A DNA stretch of 64,000 nt, taken from positions 196,801,500 to 196,865,499 of the forward strand of contig NC_073306.1 in NCBI RefSeq assembly GCF_027595985.1. Direction: 5' to 3'. The position numbers and the translations under genes are program-made. How positions within the stretch are numbered: the first letter of the stretch is position 1; every line of letters starts with the position of its first letter. Below are positions 19,801 through 33,200 of the stretch, one piece after another. The stretch is from Sorex araneus (lineage: Eukaryota > Chordata > Mammalia > Eulipotyphla > Soricidae). Under the pieces are notes generated by a model that worked only from the letters and a program-made list of their open reading frames with translations, was not told the DNA's origin and did no database searches.

Positions 19801-22700
19801 GCAGAGAATACAATAGGTGTGCTGTTCGGCCAGCACACCGCTGATTCTAAGCACTGCCAGGAGTGATGCCTGAGCCAACAACCAGGAGTTAAGTCCTGAG
19901 CAATGCTGGGTGTGGCCCCAATCTCCTACCCCTGCCTGGATTAAAATTTAATAATTGGGGAGGAGGGCAGAAAGCAGTTAGTACAGGGGTGACCCAACAT
20001 GCAAATAAAAAATATTGTTAGGCCACACCCAATGGTGTTCAGGGGTGACTCCCAGCAGGTCCCTCACTCCTGGAGTTGTTTGGTGGACCATGATACTAGG
20101 ATCAAACTCAGGCCTCCAACATGCTATAAGAATGTACACTGGGCCTTGCAGCCTTCTTCAGTCCTCTGGGTTTTTATTTTTTCTTGGCCACAGGGCTTAT
20201 TCCTGGCTCTGCATTCAGGATCACTCCTGGAGAGGCTTGAGGGACCATAGGTGGTGCCAAGGATCAAACCCAGGTCAGCGGCATTCAATGTATAATCTCT
20301 GGCCCGTTTTCCTATCATACGAAGCTTTTTTGGGGGGTTGGGGATTTGGTCCATATGCAGCAGGGTTCAGGGGAATGCTATTTGGTGCCAGGGATCAAAC
20401 CAGGGTTAGTCTTACTCAAATGCTATTCTACTGCACCAGGCCCTCTTATGACAGCTTTTTAAAGTACTAAATATAGAAACCTGGCTTTCACCTTTCAAAA
20501 CTGAATTTGCTTAAAGACAGAAGTCTACTATGAATAACACACCCTACAAGTCTTTTATGTTTTGTACTGAGTGTCTGACTGTGAAATAATGTCAAACCCA
20601 CAATAGTACTTTTTAAAAGTACACTTAACCCAGAATATTGTATTTTTGCAATTAAGGTAACGTAGTAAATATTAAAGCTCAATTGTTTTTACTGTAATTT
20701 CAATCACAACTTCTGTGATCTGTTTAAACAGCATTTACTAACAGGATGATATTTCTAAGTTGGAGCAACCAGAATTTATGAAGTATATAATGTAGGTATA
20801 CCAAACTGTATTAACAAGCATCTGGACAAGATAAATTATAAATGAAATTGGAAAAATCGTGAAATGCCAAAACCTATTTTCTGATTTTAAGATTCAATAT
20901 TTCAGTTTTTTTTTAAGCCCCTTTCTTCGGTTTTGATCCTTGGCAAACTGTGCTGCCGGAAATCAAAGCCAAGGGCTGCAGCATTTTAATCTTTCTGAAA
21001 TAATCCCTGTTCTAACATTTTTTAAATAAAATGACAGTGATGATGACAGTGATTGTTAAACCAATTTAAAAACAATCCATTTTCAATTACTAATAAGATT
21101 TAACCTGGGCCAGAGAGTACAGGAGTTACATTCCCTCTATGTGCCTGACTTTGGTTTAGTCCCCAGCACCAAAACGGTCCATGGAGTATGGCTGGGCACA
21201 AAACAGGAGCAGCCCCCCCCCCCCACACTTCTGAGTGTAGCCCCCCCAAAAAAACAAAAAATCCAGAAACTAATTTTAAAGACCAAAGACATAGCTCAAA
21301 AGGTTGGAGTGCATGCTTTGCCCATAGGGGCCATGAACTTGACCCCTGGCACCTACAAGTGACCCTGAGTCCTCAGCAAAGAGTAGCCCCAAGCACCAAG
21401 GGCATCAGACTTCTTTTATAATTTCTCAAATAAAAATAAACTGCATTACATGTGAATTTAAAAATAGATATATTTGGGAAAATGTTCCTAGTACAGACTT
21501 CTAAAACCATGGTTTATAATTAACAAGTTTAATCCCCAAAAGGTGTATTCCAATCTATACCTCAATGTCCCATAGTTTGAAAGTTCAAGAAAATACAATT
21601 CCACCCACTGTCCCTCAATCTTCCAGCTTTGTGAATCAGCACAACTTATATTTTAATATTATGTGGTACCTATTATCTAGCAGGAATATCTTAAGAGAAC
21701 AAACCTAGTCAACACAGGAAATTAAGTGACAAATTATGATATTGTAAATGTGCTATACAAAATAATGTATAAGTAACATTATACTACTCAGTGCTATATT
21801 GCTAAAGTGCTCTAACTTGTAGGCTATCATTTATCTTCTCCCTTGAATGTGGGTATATCAAGGTCCAGGAGATAGTACACCAGTTGAGTTGCGTGCCTAT
21901 CCCTAGCATGCCCCCAACATTGGTTTGATTTGATTACCAGTACCCAACACCACACTGTCCCTGAGCATCAAAGGATGCTTCCAAAGAGGCCCCCAGCACT
22001 GACAGAGTATCCTGGGTCTCCATGTCACCGCTGGGCCTGAGTTACACCGTATCCTTGGAACCTTGGATTGAAACGCTAGACCAGAAGGCTGAGAATCACC
22101 AGCAGGGCCCTTGGGCCTCCTGAGCACAGCTGGGGAAGATCTGCCCCCCTCCCCAATCAAATAAATCTGGGCACATTAATCATGGGCAGAAAAATATGTG
22201 CGTGTGTGTGGGTGGGTAGGTTGTATTTTGCAGTGCTAGATATTAAACCTGTGCCTCACATGCAATTGCATGCATTCTATTACTTGAGCTACATCCCAAA
22301 AGACTTTATTTACTTTAAGAGCACCTCCTAAATGTGTCATTTATAAAAAACAACTGGATTAGGTGGTGGGAAGGGTGGGGGAGGGGGGGTGCCCCGTGAG
22401 CTACTCCAGGTACATTTTGGGGAATCTATCTTAAGTGCTGGGACTGAACTTGGGCTTCCTGCATGCAAAGCATGTGCTCCAGCCCTCTGAGCTACTTCAC
22501 TAATCCATAAACTTCAGGTTTGCTAAGGAATTTTATTTTTTGGAGGGGGGATTATTTTTATATCCAGTGATGTTCAGGTGATACTCCTGGCAATGCTCAG
22601 GGGATCATATGCAGTGGTGAGATTATGGCGCAGGGGTTAACAAGTGAACTTTCTGACCCCTAAGTCTGGGAAATCTTTTAACTCTTAACATGGGAGTAAA
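16830..22700. other. Intergenic region between ANKRD17 3' end and COX18 promoter
   Basis: No exon is supported. Old SINE remnants occur in both orientations (about 17540-17630, 17988-18060, 18248-18525, 18620-18840, 19460-19560, 19790-19925, 20008-20443, 21108-21410, 21860-22160, 22200-22665). The stretches 16850-17530, 18850-19450, 20450-21100 and 21420-21850 are unique and AT-rich with nothing recognised. Confidence 0.7.
20008..20443 (-). mobile_element. Three old type A SINEs in tandem
   Basis: Three minus-strand copies follow each other at about 20008-20155, 20160-20308 and 20330-20443, each with 'tcagggg' and 'gccagggatcaaaccagg' motifs. Confidence 0.75.
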
Positions 22701-22899
22701 GAATTAAGTTCACTTATTAGAATAATAAAGAAATCTTAATTCCAGGTGATATATCTAAATTTGAGTTAATGTTTCACCTGCTTGAACTCTATAATTAAAA
22801 GACAGATTGAAATTTCAATAATATATAATTTCATTTATGCTTACTTTATCTTTCAACTATATACTTTCTCAGAGGAGACAGGGTAGGACACACTCTTCT

Positions 22900-24216
22900 T
22901 GAATATTTATTAACTGTTTATTGTTTCCTGTGAAATGAATAGGTAAATCTTACTAAGTAGTTTATAGTGGAGTTCTGTACATTATATAAACAGGCTAAAT
23001 GGAGACTTTATATCATAATCTATGTGTTCATGTATATACCATGTATTATCTCAATGATAAGTGGAAAATTTCTCTCATTATTTGGCCCGTGTTAGCTGTA
23101 GATCCCTTTCAATAGGTATAGAGAACAAGGAGCCTTTAAAACTTAAGGAGAAAAAAAGATACTTTCGACTAAAATGGGATGTTTTATGTTTCGTCTTGAT
23201 GACTGGAAAATCAATATTAAGAATCCGTATTAGTCAATATAAAATAGTACACTGAATTTTTTTAATAAACAGTATATTAAGATCTCATTATGGTGACTGG
23301 GAATCTGTAGTGACTTTTAAGCTTCTTACACTAAATATTTTATGGTTAGAAGAAACCACAGATGATGATGATGAAGGTGCTCCCATGGAAAAATCCGTTT
23401 TAAGCCATTACTGTAAAAATCTTTACAGAATTATTTCACAATCAGTAAAAGAATTTAACTGGTATTAGTGGCAAAGGTGAGGAGAGAAGGAAGAAGCATA
23501 TTAATTTAAAAAAATGTGAAAAGGTAATAAAAAGACATGGAAAAGTGATTTTCTTCTAAATATGCCTTTTCCTAACACTCAAAACAGCGCAAGATTTTAA
23601 AGGCCAACATAGGGAAGTATCTTCTGATAACACCCATTGTTTTTATAATATACTTAAATTACACAAGCAGAAAAGTTATGCTTAGTAATAGTTTAATGTA
23701 TGAAGGAAACATCCAGATTTCTGAATATGAAGGTACATATCTCACATTAATTTAAGTCTACATAAAGTAGAGCCTCTATACTGACATATTGAAATTTACT
23801 TTCTGCTTAGCCTTTTCTGTTATGTAAACAATTGTACATTTATTTGCCATTCTAAAACTTCAGGATCAAGTTTACATAATTTTGCTAAATTTCCATGTTT
23901 GCTCAGAAGCAGTTTACAGTACTAAAACCAACCAGCCAAAGAACAGCTTCAACAGAAAGTTATGTCCAAAGGGGAAGAGGGAAAGAAAAAAGAAAAATGA
24001 TAAGAAAAATGCTAACTAAGGTAAACGGATGATGATGGGGAATGGGCAGTCACAAATGTTCACAGAAAATAGGTCAGTTAGTGAGTTCGTCTGCAAAAAG
24101 CCTACACACTTCAGTCGAGCACATCAGTAGAATGATTTGGGAGCATAAATTTTTTTCGGCCACTTGTGATTTCCTCCAAATGCAAAGGAATCTGCAGACT
24201 AACAGGGTGATCCGCT
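22900..24216 (-). other. ANKRD17: ANKRD17 3' UTR (left limit uncertain)
   Basis: This follows the ANKRD17 stop codon. It is notable for lacking any SINE over about 1.5 kb in a window where one occurs every few hundred bases elsewhere, as expected for retained mRNA sequence. AATAAA hexamers on the minus strand lie at 23844-23839, 22922-22917 and 22911-22906. The last pair would give a 3' UTR of about 1.3 kb. The true end could be further left. Confidence 0.5.
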
Positions 24217-24273
24217 TCAGCCCAGCTGGTTCATATGCACACTGTTCATGTGAGCCCAGGGTCCAGTCCACAC
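24217..24273 (-). CDS. ANKRD17: ANKRD17 last coding exon and stop
   Basis: The 57 nt encode VWTGPWAHMNSVHMNQLG and TGA. It is too short to stand out as an ORF and was found from the expected C-terminal sequence and phase. The acceptor is CCTAG|GTG. My recollection of the human end has one extra Pro after WA, which would be a one-codon loss here. Confidence 0.95.
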   Translation of the reverse strand: MWTGPWAHMNSVHMNQLG

Positions 24274-27200
24274 CTAGGAAGAGAGCACGCATGTTACTGA
24301 ACACACAATGTGCCTCGATGGAAACAGAATTCTTTCAACCTGAGAAGTACTTTTACCATCCATAGGCTAAACAGTTAATGCATTTACTCTGACACACACA
24401 GCAGCCCCCCTTACCCTCAGTGAACCTCTCTACGTTTTTTTTCTAACACATACACATCCATCATAATATTTATAAATTCTGCACAGTAGAGCATAATAGT
24501 ACTATAATGGAGAAATTATACAGTATATTATTAATAGAAGTAATGTAAATTACTTCTCTCTCAAAAATGTCTTATTATATATTTGAAAGACCACAGTTGT
24601 CTCCAAGCAATTCAAACCCTGGAAAGCAAAACTGTGGATGGGAGGAGGGGAGGGGGAGACCACTGTACTAGAAAAGAAACGAGAAACCATTTTTATCTGC
24701 TATTCTCCTAGACCTCCTCTCGTTTATATCAAACAGGATTTGATTTATCATCATTTTAAAAAAAAAAAACAAAAACACGCGAAATCACACACAGGACCTG
24801 ACTACATACAGATTAGTGACTGTGGAAAGGGGCCCGGGCACGGCTCAGTAGTAGTGCGCCTGCCTGGCAGGCCCCAGGCCTGGAGCTCCATGCCCAGCAC
24901 GCCCCGCATGCAGAGTGCGATCTCTGGGGCACTGCCGTTTGGGATCCCCGGCGCCACAACAAAGTGTGCGATCTCCAGAGTACTGCAACCAAGTGTGTGT
25001 GAGCACCACAACCAAGTGTGCGACCTCTGGCGAGCACTGCAACCAAGAAAAAAAGATGTGCGTGAGCACCACGACTGCAAGTGTGCGAGCACAACAATTA
25101 GAAGGGAAAAGAAGTGTGCAAACCCCGTAACCAGGCGTGTGGGCACTGCAACCAAGTGTGCTTGACCCCTGATTCATCAAAAGAACTGAGGGTGTGGCGG
25201 GGGAAGTAGGAAATCCTTCAGGATTATTTCAGATTAATGTAACTTTGAAAAAAAGAGAAAAGGATAGGGAAAGTAGCCCAAGGGGCTAGATAATACGCTT
25301 CACAGGCATGTGGGAGCCCAGGTTTAAACTCCAGGGCCACATGGACCCTCAGCACCATGTGGAATGATCCCCAACCACCAAGCAGGGACCTGCTGACCTG
25401 AGCAAAGCTGGGGATGATGCAAAAACAACACTAAGAAATTATGGAAAGAAAGTGAGACAATATTTCTGCAAATTATAATACAGTTATAATTGGGTACTGT
25501 TTAATCTTTTAAATAAATAAACTCTAAATGAGCTTTTTTCATCTAAATATAGTAAGTTCCAACATCTTGCAACTTGGAATCTTTTACTTACCATCTACTA
25601 GTCCCCAATGGACTATACTAAGCTTTCCATAATTTTAGCCCCCAAACACAATCTATGGGATAATTCTCTACATACCTTTGCTATATTTCCTAAGATTATA
25701 GTTTCTTAACTGCCCATATTCATCATACTTCCTTACTAAAAAAAATGGTCTACATGTGTCATGTTTGTCTTGTAATCTCACAAACATTAAATAAATGATT
25801 ATTAAGTCTCAACCTTACCGTTTGAGGACCATTATTATCCGTAGAACTTGAAACCATCTTAATCAGGGAGTTCCAGGAAGGGTCCGCAGCATGCGGACCG
25901 TTAAATATGGGTCCTCCAGCACCATCAGGGATAGGTGCCACTGGAGAGATCATCGCATTCCCATACACAGAGAAAGGCATACCCTTCAGGAAGGAAACAA
26001 GGGTTACTTTCCCTATCATCAATAATCTTAAAATATGCAACTTTAGCTCATCTTGTAAAAAGTTTTCTAAGTTATCTAAAAAATATATTTTTATGTTTTT
26101 TAGCATCAGTTTATATCTAAACTAATAAAAAAATTAGACATTATATATCTAAACCATTTCTTTTGTTAAAAAATGGGGTTCCTTGGATTAAAAAACATAC
26201 CAACATTCTTTTAAACAAGTAGATAAAATAAGTACTAATTTTTATTTTGGCAAGTTCTCCACCTATTACTACAGGGTGAAGTCCTTGGAGTCACCTCACA
26301 AATGCTTACCCACTTGGAAGCAAAATAAGGCTAACAGAAAAACATTTAGAAATAACATTATTCATAATATAGTTTTTTTTTTTCTTTTTGGGTCACACCT
26401 GGTGATGCACAGGGGTTACTCCTGGCTCTGCACTCAGGAATTACCCCTGGCCGTGCTCAGGGGACCATATGGGATGCTGGGATTTGAACCCGGGTCGGCC
26501 GCGTGCAAGGCAAACACCCTACCCGCTGTGCTATCTCTCCAGCCCCATTCATAATATAGTTTTGTAACAAATTCTTTTATAACAATAGCACTGTTTTCCC
26601 GCTGTTCATCGATTTGTTCGAGCGGGCATCAGTAACGTCTCCATTATGAGACTTTTGTTACTGTTTTTGGCATATCAAATATGCCACGGGTAGCTTGCCA
26701 GGGTCTCTGAGAGGGACGGAGGAATTTTATAACAATACACATTTTAAAATCACCATTACCCCAACTTTAGGGAAGTCCATGTATCCTGCAGGAACATGCT
26801 GATGGAATGTACTAGAAGGAGTTACAATTCCTGTATTCTCTCGCTCAAGTGCCTGATGTTGTGAGAACACTCCTGGATCAGACATTGGCCTGTGAATCAT
26901 AGGATTTCCCATCCCAGGATTACACCAATCCACTTTGTCTGAAGGAAAATAAAGTGAGAGAAAAACAAGTGGTGATATTTAAAATATTTTTTAAAAAGCA
27001 AAATATATTACTGTTCCTCTGAAGAGTTTACACACTGAATTAGGCCTTCAAAATGAGACCCATCATTATATCTTTACTGACATATTTTGAGTTCTGTATG
27101 TGATAATGGCCTGTTTCAAACGTTTCAAACGAAAATAAGTAATAAAATAAAATGAACTAAAATAATAAGTAAAGTAACTAAAGTAATACAAAATAAAATA

Positions 27201-30200
27201 AATAATACAAAACAATACAAAAGCTACAGATCTCCAGAGAAAATATTAGTATCTCCCTTATATAATCAAATAAAAGCTGGCATTATACTGTTGTCAGAAA
27301 GCAATGATAAACTGAATGGGACATCAAATGGAAGCCCAAATAAAGGTTCTGAACTTTTAGTTGATTAAAAGTGATTAAATGAGTATGCACATAATTAGAC
27401 ATACAAAGTTTTACACACAAATTATAGTATCAAAGGTACAAATGTACAGTAGTCTTAAGAGTATATCATACCTTGATTGCCACCAATTCCTTCAAAGGAC
27501 CAGATGCCACTATGCCCTACTGATGTGGACAAATTACTTCCAATGACAGATGGAGCGGAAGTTCCCGTTTGCCTGATACGTGCAGAACGTTCAGTCCCAA
27601 TGGGGACCGGAACCTTTCTGTCCTGAGAGACACTGCTGGGCTTTTCTGACCCTAAAGGTACTGATGCGGGGGCAGGAGAAGGTGCACGAACTCCAGAGGA
27701 TACTGACTGTGCAGAAGAATCTAAAGCAGAGACAATTTGAAATAGTGTACAAGTCATTTACAAAGCATTTAATTTTATCAAATCAAATATTAAATTCTAA
27801 CCACACTACCTGGAATTCTCTGAAGTATGAAAATGATTAAGCAGTAAGGTAAATATTAAATTCTGGCAAAAGTTCCATGACTTTGTTTTTAAAAATTCAA
27901 CTCCCACATCAGACTGCAGAGTACTTGTACACTTGGCCACAGTGCCACCAAGAGTCAGACTCCTTTAGGTGTGGTGCTTGCACACAAGCTTTCTGGGAGT
28001 CACAGAGCTGCTTAAACACCTTTCTGGGCTTCCCAAGGGCCACATTTCCTTGTCACTCACATGTTTTTGATTTCAGTATTTGCTAGGAGTTGCACCCATT
28101 TTTGTGGTGCTTGACATAGCTGACCATTTGAGGCTAAAAACCACTTACGTCACAAAGGTTATCAGAAGGCAGAGCTGCCAGGCTCAAAGAACAGGTGCCC
28201 AAAACGTATTTGGGAGCCTGAGACACAGTACAATGGGTATGGCACTAGCCTTGCATGCAGCTGACCTGGGTTCAATCCTTGGCACCAAAGAAAGTTCCCT
28301 CAGGGCCGCCAGGATTGATTCCCCCGTGCAGAACTCAAAAATTAAAAATAAAGGTAAATATAAATCAATAGAGGGTATAATAAAAATAATATAATTTAGG
28401 TTAATATAAGAGATTGACTTCAGTAATGTAAAAACCTGAAAGCTCTTCTTAAATTTGCCCTCATTTCAGACTGCCACAACTATGAATCACATATATATTT
28501 TTCTTTTTTATAGGATAGTGCATAAACAATTCCTACTACCAAAAAAAAAAAAAAACCCTGCATTTGAGTTTACCACATTTGGAGGTACTGCAGGGGTTAG
28601 CAGATTCAGGGTACAATAAATAAGCATCAACGAGGGAAAACCACCTTCATGCTCATATCTCCCTTTCCAGGTAAATATTTTTATAGTATTACAATTAAGT
28701 CAGGAGCTTGGGAGCTAAGGGGCAGCAGGTACCTGCCTTGGAATTTTGATACCCTAAGTTTGTTCTCTAGTGCCAGCAATATGTGCAAGGAACAGTCCCA
28801 GTGACCCTGCAACAGTGTGCAATGTCAGGTACGTCAGGTGTATATAACCAGGTGTTTGTGGAGGGCACTGCAACTGAAATGCACAATTCCCACAAGCACT
28901 GCAACTGAAGATGTGCAAGTACCAAAACTAGATTTACAACCCTACAGAGAACAAAGTCTGTAAGCACTACACACAAGAGCATGTGCAATAACTGGACAGA
29001 AGTACACGAGCACAGCTCTTGAAAAGTCCAAACAGATATGGGGCTCAGCAATAGAACACTTAGCTCTAGGACAGACCCCTGGCACCACAAAAAACAAAAT
29101 TCAAAACCTTTATGAAAGAAATTCTTTTTATTTTAAGGAAATGTGCAAACTCTTCTGATGGAATAATTAGAAGTATATAATACTCACCATTTGATGCTGA
29201 TGAACAAGGAGTCAACAAACTAAGTGGGGAAAAATGTTGTCGGTTAAAGTTAGCAGCTGTGGGTGCTCCTCCAAGGGGTGCCCCAGGTCCATACATCTGA
29301 CCTCCTGAAATGTTTGAGGCAAAGTTTCCCAAATGCGTATTAGAAGGTGTTACAGAACCATATGGAGAATCCATATTGACAATACCTATAATGCAGAAGA
29401 CCATAATTTGTATTAATTACCCCTAAGAGAAATAATTTTAAAAATCTCAAACTCAAAGAAATTGCAAACAGCCCAAAATATTTTCGGTTTTGGGTCACCC
29501 TCGGAAGTGCTCAGGGGTTATTTTCAATACTGGTTGGGGACCATACATGGAGACAGGGTTCAAACCTGGGCCTCTTGCTTGAGTCTACTGAATTATTTCT
29601 GTGGCAAAAACTAAAATATTTAAGCTATTATGGTAATTCCTGTTTCAATCCACTAAATCATCATTCCCCCTTGATATAAAGATTTAAAAAAAAAAAAAAG
29701 GATCTACAGGGCCAGGGATGTAGATCAGGAGGAAAGTACATGCATTACAAGTGTGACATCCTGGATTTGGTCAGGCAAAAGGAAAAAAAAAAAAGAGTGA
29801 TTATTGAGGAAAACATTTTATACTTAATTTCAACATTTGCCCTTTGACTAAGTATTATAGACTATATGTGTATTTAATATCAACATTAAAATTTAGGTAT
29901 GTTTAGTGGCTAAGAATTACATGCAAACTTATCTTTAGGGGCCAGAAAGATTTTATGTAAAATAAAAAAACACTGCTTTTGGCATTGGCCATAAGCCTGG
30001 TTTGAATACCCAAACCCACAGTTGTCCCCTACGCAACAAACTAGCAACAGTTCCTCAGCATTACTGGGTATGAATCAAAACTACACCACACCCCCAAAAT
30101 TAATCCTTACAAAACAAAGGACTGGAGTGATAGCAAGCAGGTAGGGCATTTGCCTTGCATGCAACCGATTCAACCAGGGTTCGATTCCTCTGTCCCTCTT

Positions 30201-33200
30201 AGAGAGCCCGGCAAGCTACCAACAGTATCCTGCCTGCATGGCAGAGCCTGGCAAGCTACCCATGGCATATTCGATATGCCAAAAACAGTAACAAGTCTCA
30301 CAATTGAGACATTACTGGTGCCCGCTCGAGCAAATCGATGAATGGGACGACAGTGCTACAGTGCTACAAAACAAAGAATTCACTGATTTGCATGTAGAAT
30401 GACTCCCCAGCACCACATGGTCCCCAAACATAGCCAGAAGTCACACAAAACAACAAAAATTTTTTTGAAACTAAAACCTGAGGGAGGGAGGAACAGAGAA
30501 ACAGAGGATTTTGAGAACACTGGAACTATTCTACATGATATAACAAAGTGGATACAAATCATCAGATATTTGTCCAAATCCACACAACATGTGACATCAA
30601 TATAATGGTAATGAAAAGAATGGGCCTTTAGTGAGAACATTTATGATACATACGTTAATTTTAATAAACCACCATTTTAGTGACAAGCACCACCTGCCAA
30701 GAGGGCTAATGGCAGGCAAAATCTGTGCGGGGGCAAGGGGAATTCAGGAAACCTTAGTATCTTTTCCTCAATAAACTTGAAACTGCTATTTAAAAATGTG
30801 CTGGGGGCCTGGAGAGATAAAACAGGGTTAAGACACTAGTCTTGCTTCTCTCTGGCCCTAGCTAAAAAATCCCCACCACCACATGATCCTCCTCTGGCCG
30901 AAAAACAATTTAAAATTAATCTTGGGTATGGGGAGGGGGGGCGGGGGCAGCTATGAGGCAGTATCGTGGTTAGTGTTCATGCCGACCATGCAGGTGACCT
31001 GGGCTCAACTCCTGCAGCACTGCCACGGAAGCTGCCGAGAACCACCTGATGATGGTTCTGTGGTCTCCGGCTTTCCTGAGCGCTGCTTAGGAAAAAAAAA
31101 TTTAAAGCCAAAATTAAATACATAAAAAAGGTCGGAAAAAAAAGATGTCAGGCCAGAGAGGTCAATAGGCTGGAGCACATACTTTACATGCTGAAGTCTG
31201 GAGTTTGATTCTGAGCACTGTTGGCTGGATGTGGTCCCAAATAAAAACAAACAAACAAAAGTCACCAGAAATAAAAGAAAATTGAAAAACGTTAAGTCTT
31301 GGAAAAAACTTGGCTAAATGGAGGGTCAGGCACTTACACTGCATGTGGTTCACCCTGATAAAATCTCAATGCCACGTGGTTCCCCCAAGCACAACAGTGG
31401 TATGGACCAGCAACAACAAAAACCCCACCCACCTGCCTACTGATGCACCTGCAAGACAATTTGACTGAATGCAAAAAATTTGGCTGAAAGACTAAAAAAA
31501 ATAGATGAATTGAAACCTGAGAGATTTTCTCAAGACAAATGAATTCTTCAAAGGATTCAATGTCAAGAACAAAGGAAGGTGGTGAGATATTTTAGATTGG
31601 GTAGACCACAGACTACCCAATGTATAAACTGTTCACATCTTGAAACACAGGAAGCAAGAACTCCCTTTACACACTGGGAGAAAAGGATATACGTAGGCTA
31701 ATGGATTACACTCAGTTAGCTATTATTGTTAATACTCATGGATATAGTAAAAGTAGTACAGCAGTGAAGCAAAAACGTTCATTTTGGCACTACCTTTTTT
31801 GCAGTGCGGGGATCAGACCTAGGCCCTCACACATGCATAAACATGCTACTTAAGGGAATATGTATGCCAAAATATTTAAGAGTAAAGTATCATTTCTGAA
31901 ATATACACATCTCAAGATCTGACAAAAGGCAGGGAGGAAAAGAAATGAGACAGAATTTTTTTTTAAAAGGACAAAGAGAGAAAGAAAAAGACAAAGTAAG
32001 AAAGAAGAAGACAAGATGAGGGCAGGGACTGCAGCTCAGCAGAAGAGTGCTTGCCTTGTAGGCCAGCAATCAATCTCCAGCACTGCAAAACTTGGGGGAA
32101 ATAATTGGAGGATACAAGCAGAAACTATTCTGTTTACTTCTTATATTTGCAGTTTTGTATTCTCTCAAAATACAAAAATAAAAACAAATCAAGTATAAAA
32201 TATAAACAGTCAGATGACTTACATTAGAAAAAGAAAGAACATGAGTAACTTAGGAGGAAGAAAAAGAAATGGAAATTAAGAGATCTGGTGCTCATCTTTG
32301 CATGCTGGAACCCCAGCTTCCATCCCTGGCATCCAGTGGTCTCTTGTGCACCATCAAGGACAATGGCCTTGGCAGTAGTGTCTGACTACCACTGGATATG
32401 GTCCAAAACCCAACAGAAAAATTAAAATAATAAGGATTTGGTTCTGAAATATTAAATTGAAGAATACTATGAATCATGGTACCTATTTTTTTTTTCTGGA
32501 AAGAAAAAGAAAATGAGAATCTCTAAGTGCTTTATGTAAAAATTAAAAAATACCCTCCCAACTCTATGAAATTCTGGGAAAGGTAAGAATTATACAGCAG
32601 TAAGACGGTCACACTGGTCTGGGGAAAGGAAAATTATACAGAACATATAAAGGATGTTTCAAGCAAATGCTCTTATACATATTACTATAATGGCAAACAA
32701 ATAACAATATACAGGTATGTGCATATGTGAACATATGTACGTTTACACATACACGTTTACACACGCGCACGCACACGCACACACACACACACATATTTGG
32801 GGGCTGAAATCCTGGTACACAGAGCTTCTCCAGAAAGTGCACTGAGACAATGCAGTGCCAGATTTAACTTGGCCTCCCCTATACAACATATATACTTAAT
32901 CCATTAAACTCTTCTCCCAGATCTGAAATAGTATTATCGAACACAATTCACAGGTCTATATAAAAACAAGAAGGAACCCTAAAGTAATGTGAAAGTACTG
33001 ATCCTTTGGTCCTAATGATGAGTATTTTTTAACTACAAATGACTTGAACGTAGGCACCAGGAACAAAGCTCGATGAAGTGAGCAAAGCTTTATATGAGGA
33101 AGGTCTGGTTCTACCCCTGTAAGACACAGATGCTCTGAACTAATCATCAGATAAATGCAAATCAAAAGAACAACGAAGTATCACTTCACACTACAGACAT

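Larger units (their letters stand above)
25984..27471 (-). other. Two short ANKRD17 introns (split by exon 26760-26938)
   Basis: The first holds a young type A SINE (26377-26546) and a truncated type B SINE (26587-26724), both with target-site duplications. The second (26939-27471) has an A/T-rich low-complexity run at about 27128-27220 and otherwise nothing recognised. Confidence 0.8.

Noticed and set aside
24638-25180. Open frames up to 175 codons on both strands near 24.6-25.2 kb
   Set aside because: They follow the tandem units of a SINE; composition and overlap on both strands argue against coding.
30120-30200. tRNA genes suggested by A- and B-boxes
   Set aside because: These are SINE heads: they lack a foldable anticodon and acceptor stem and are followed by SINE bodies and tails.
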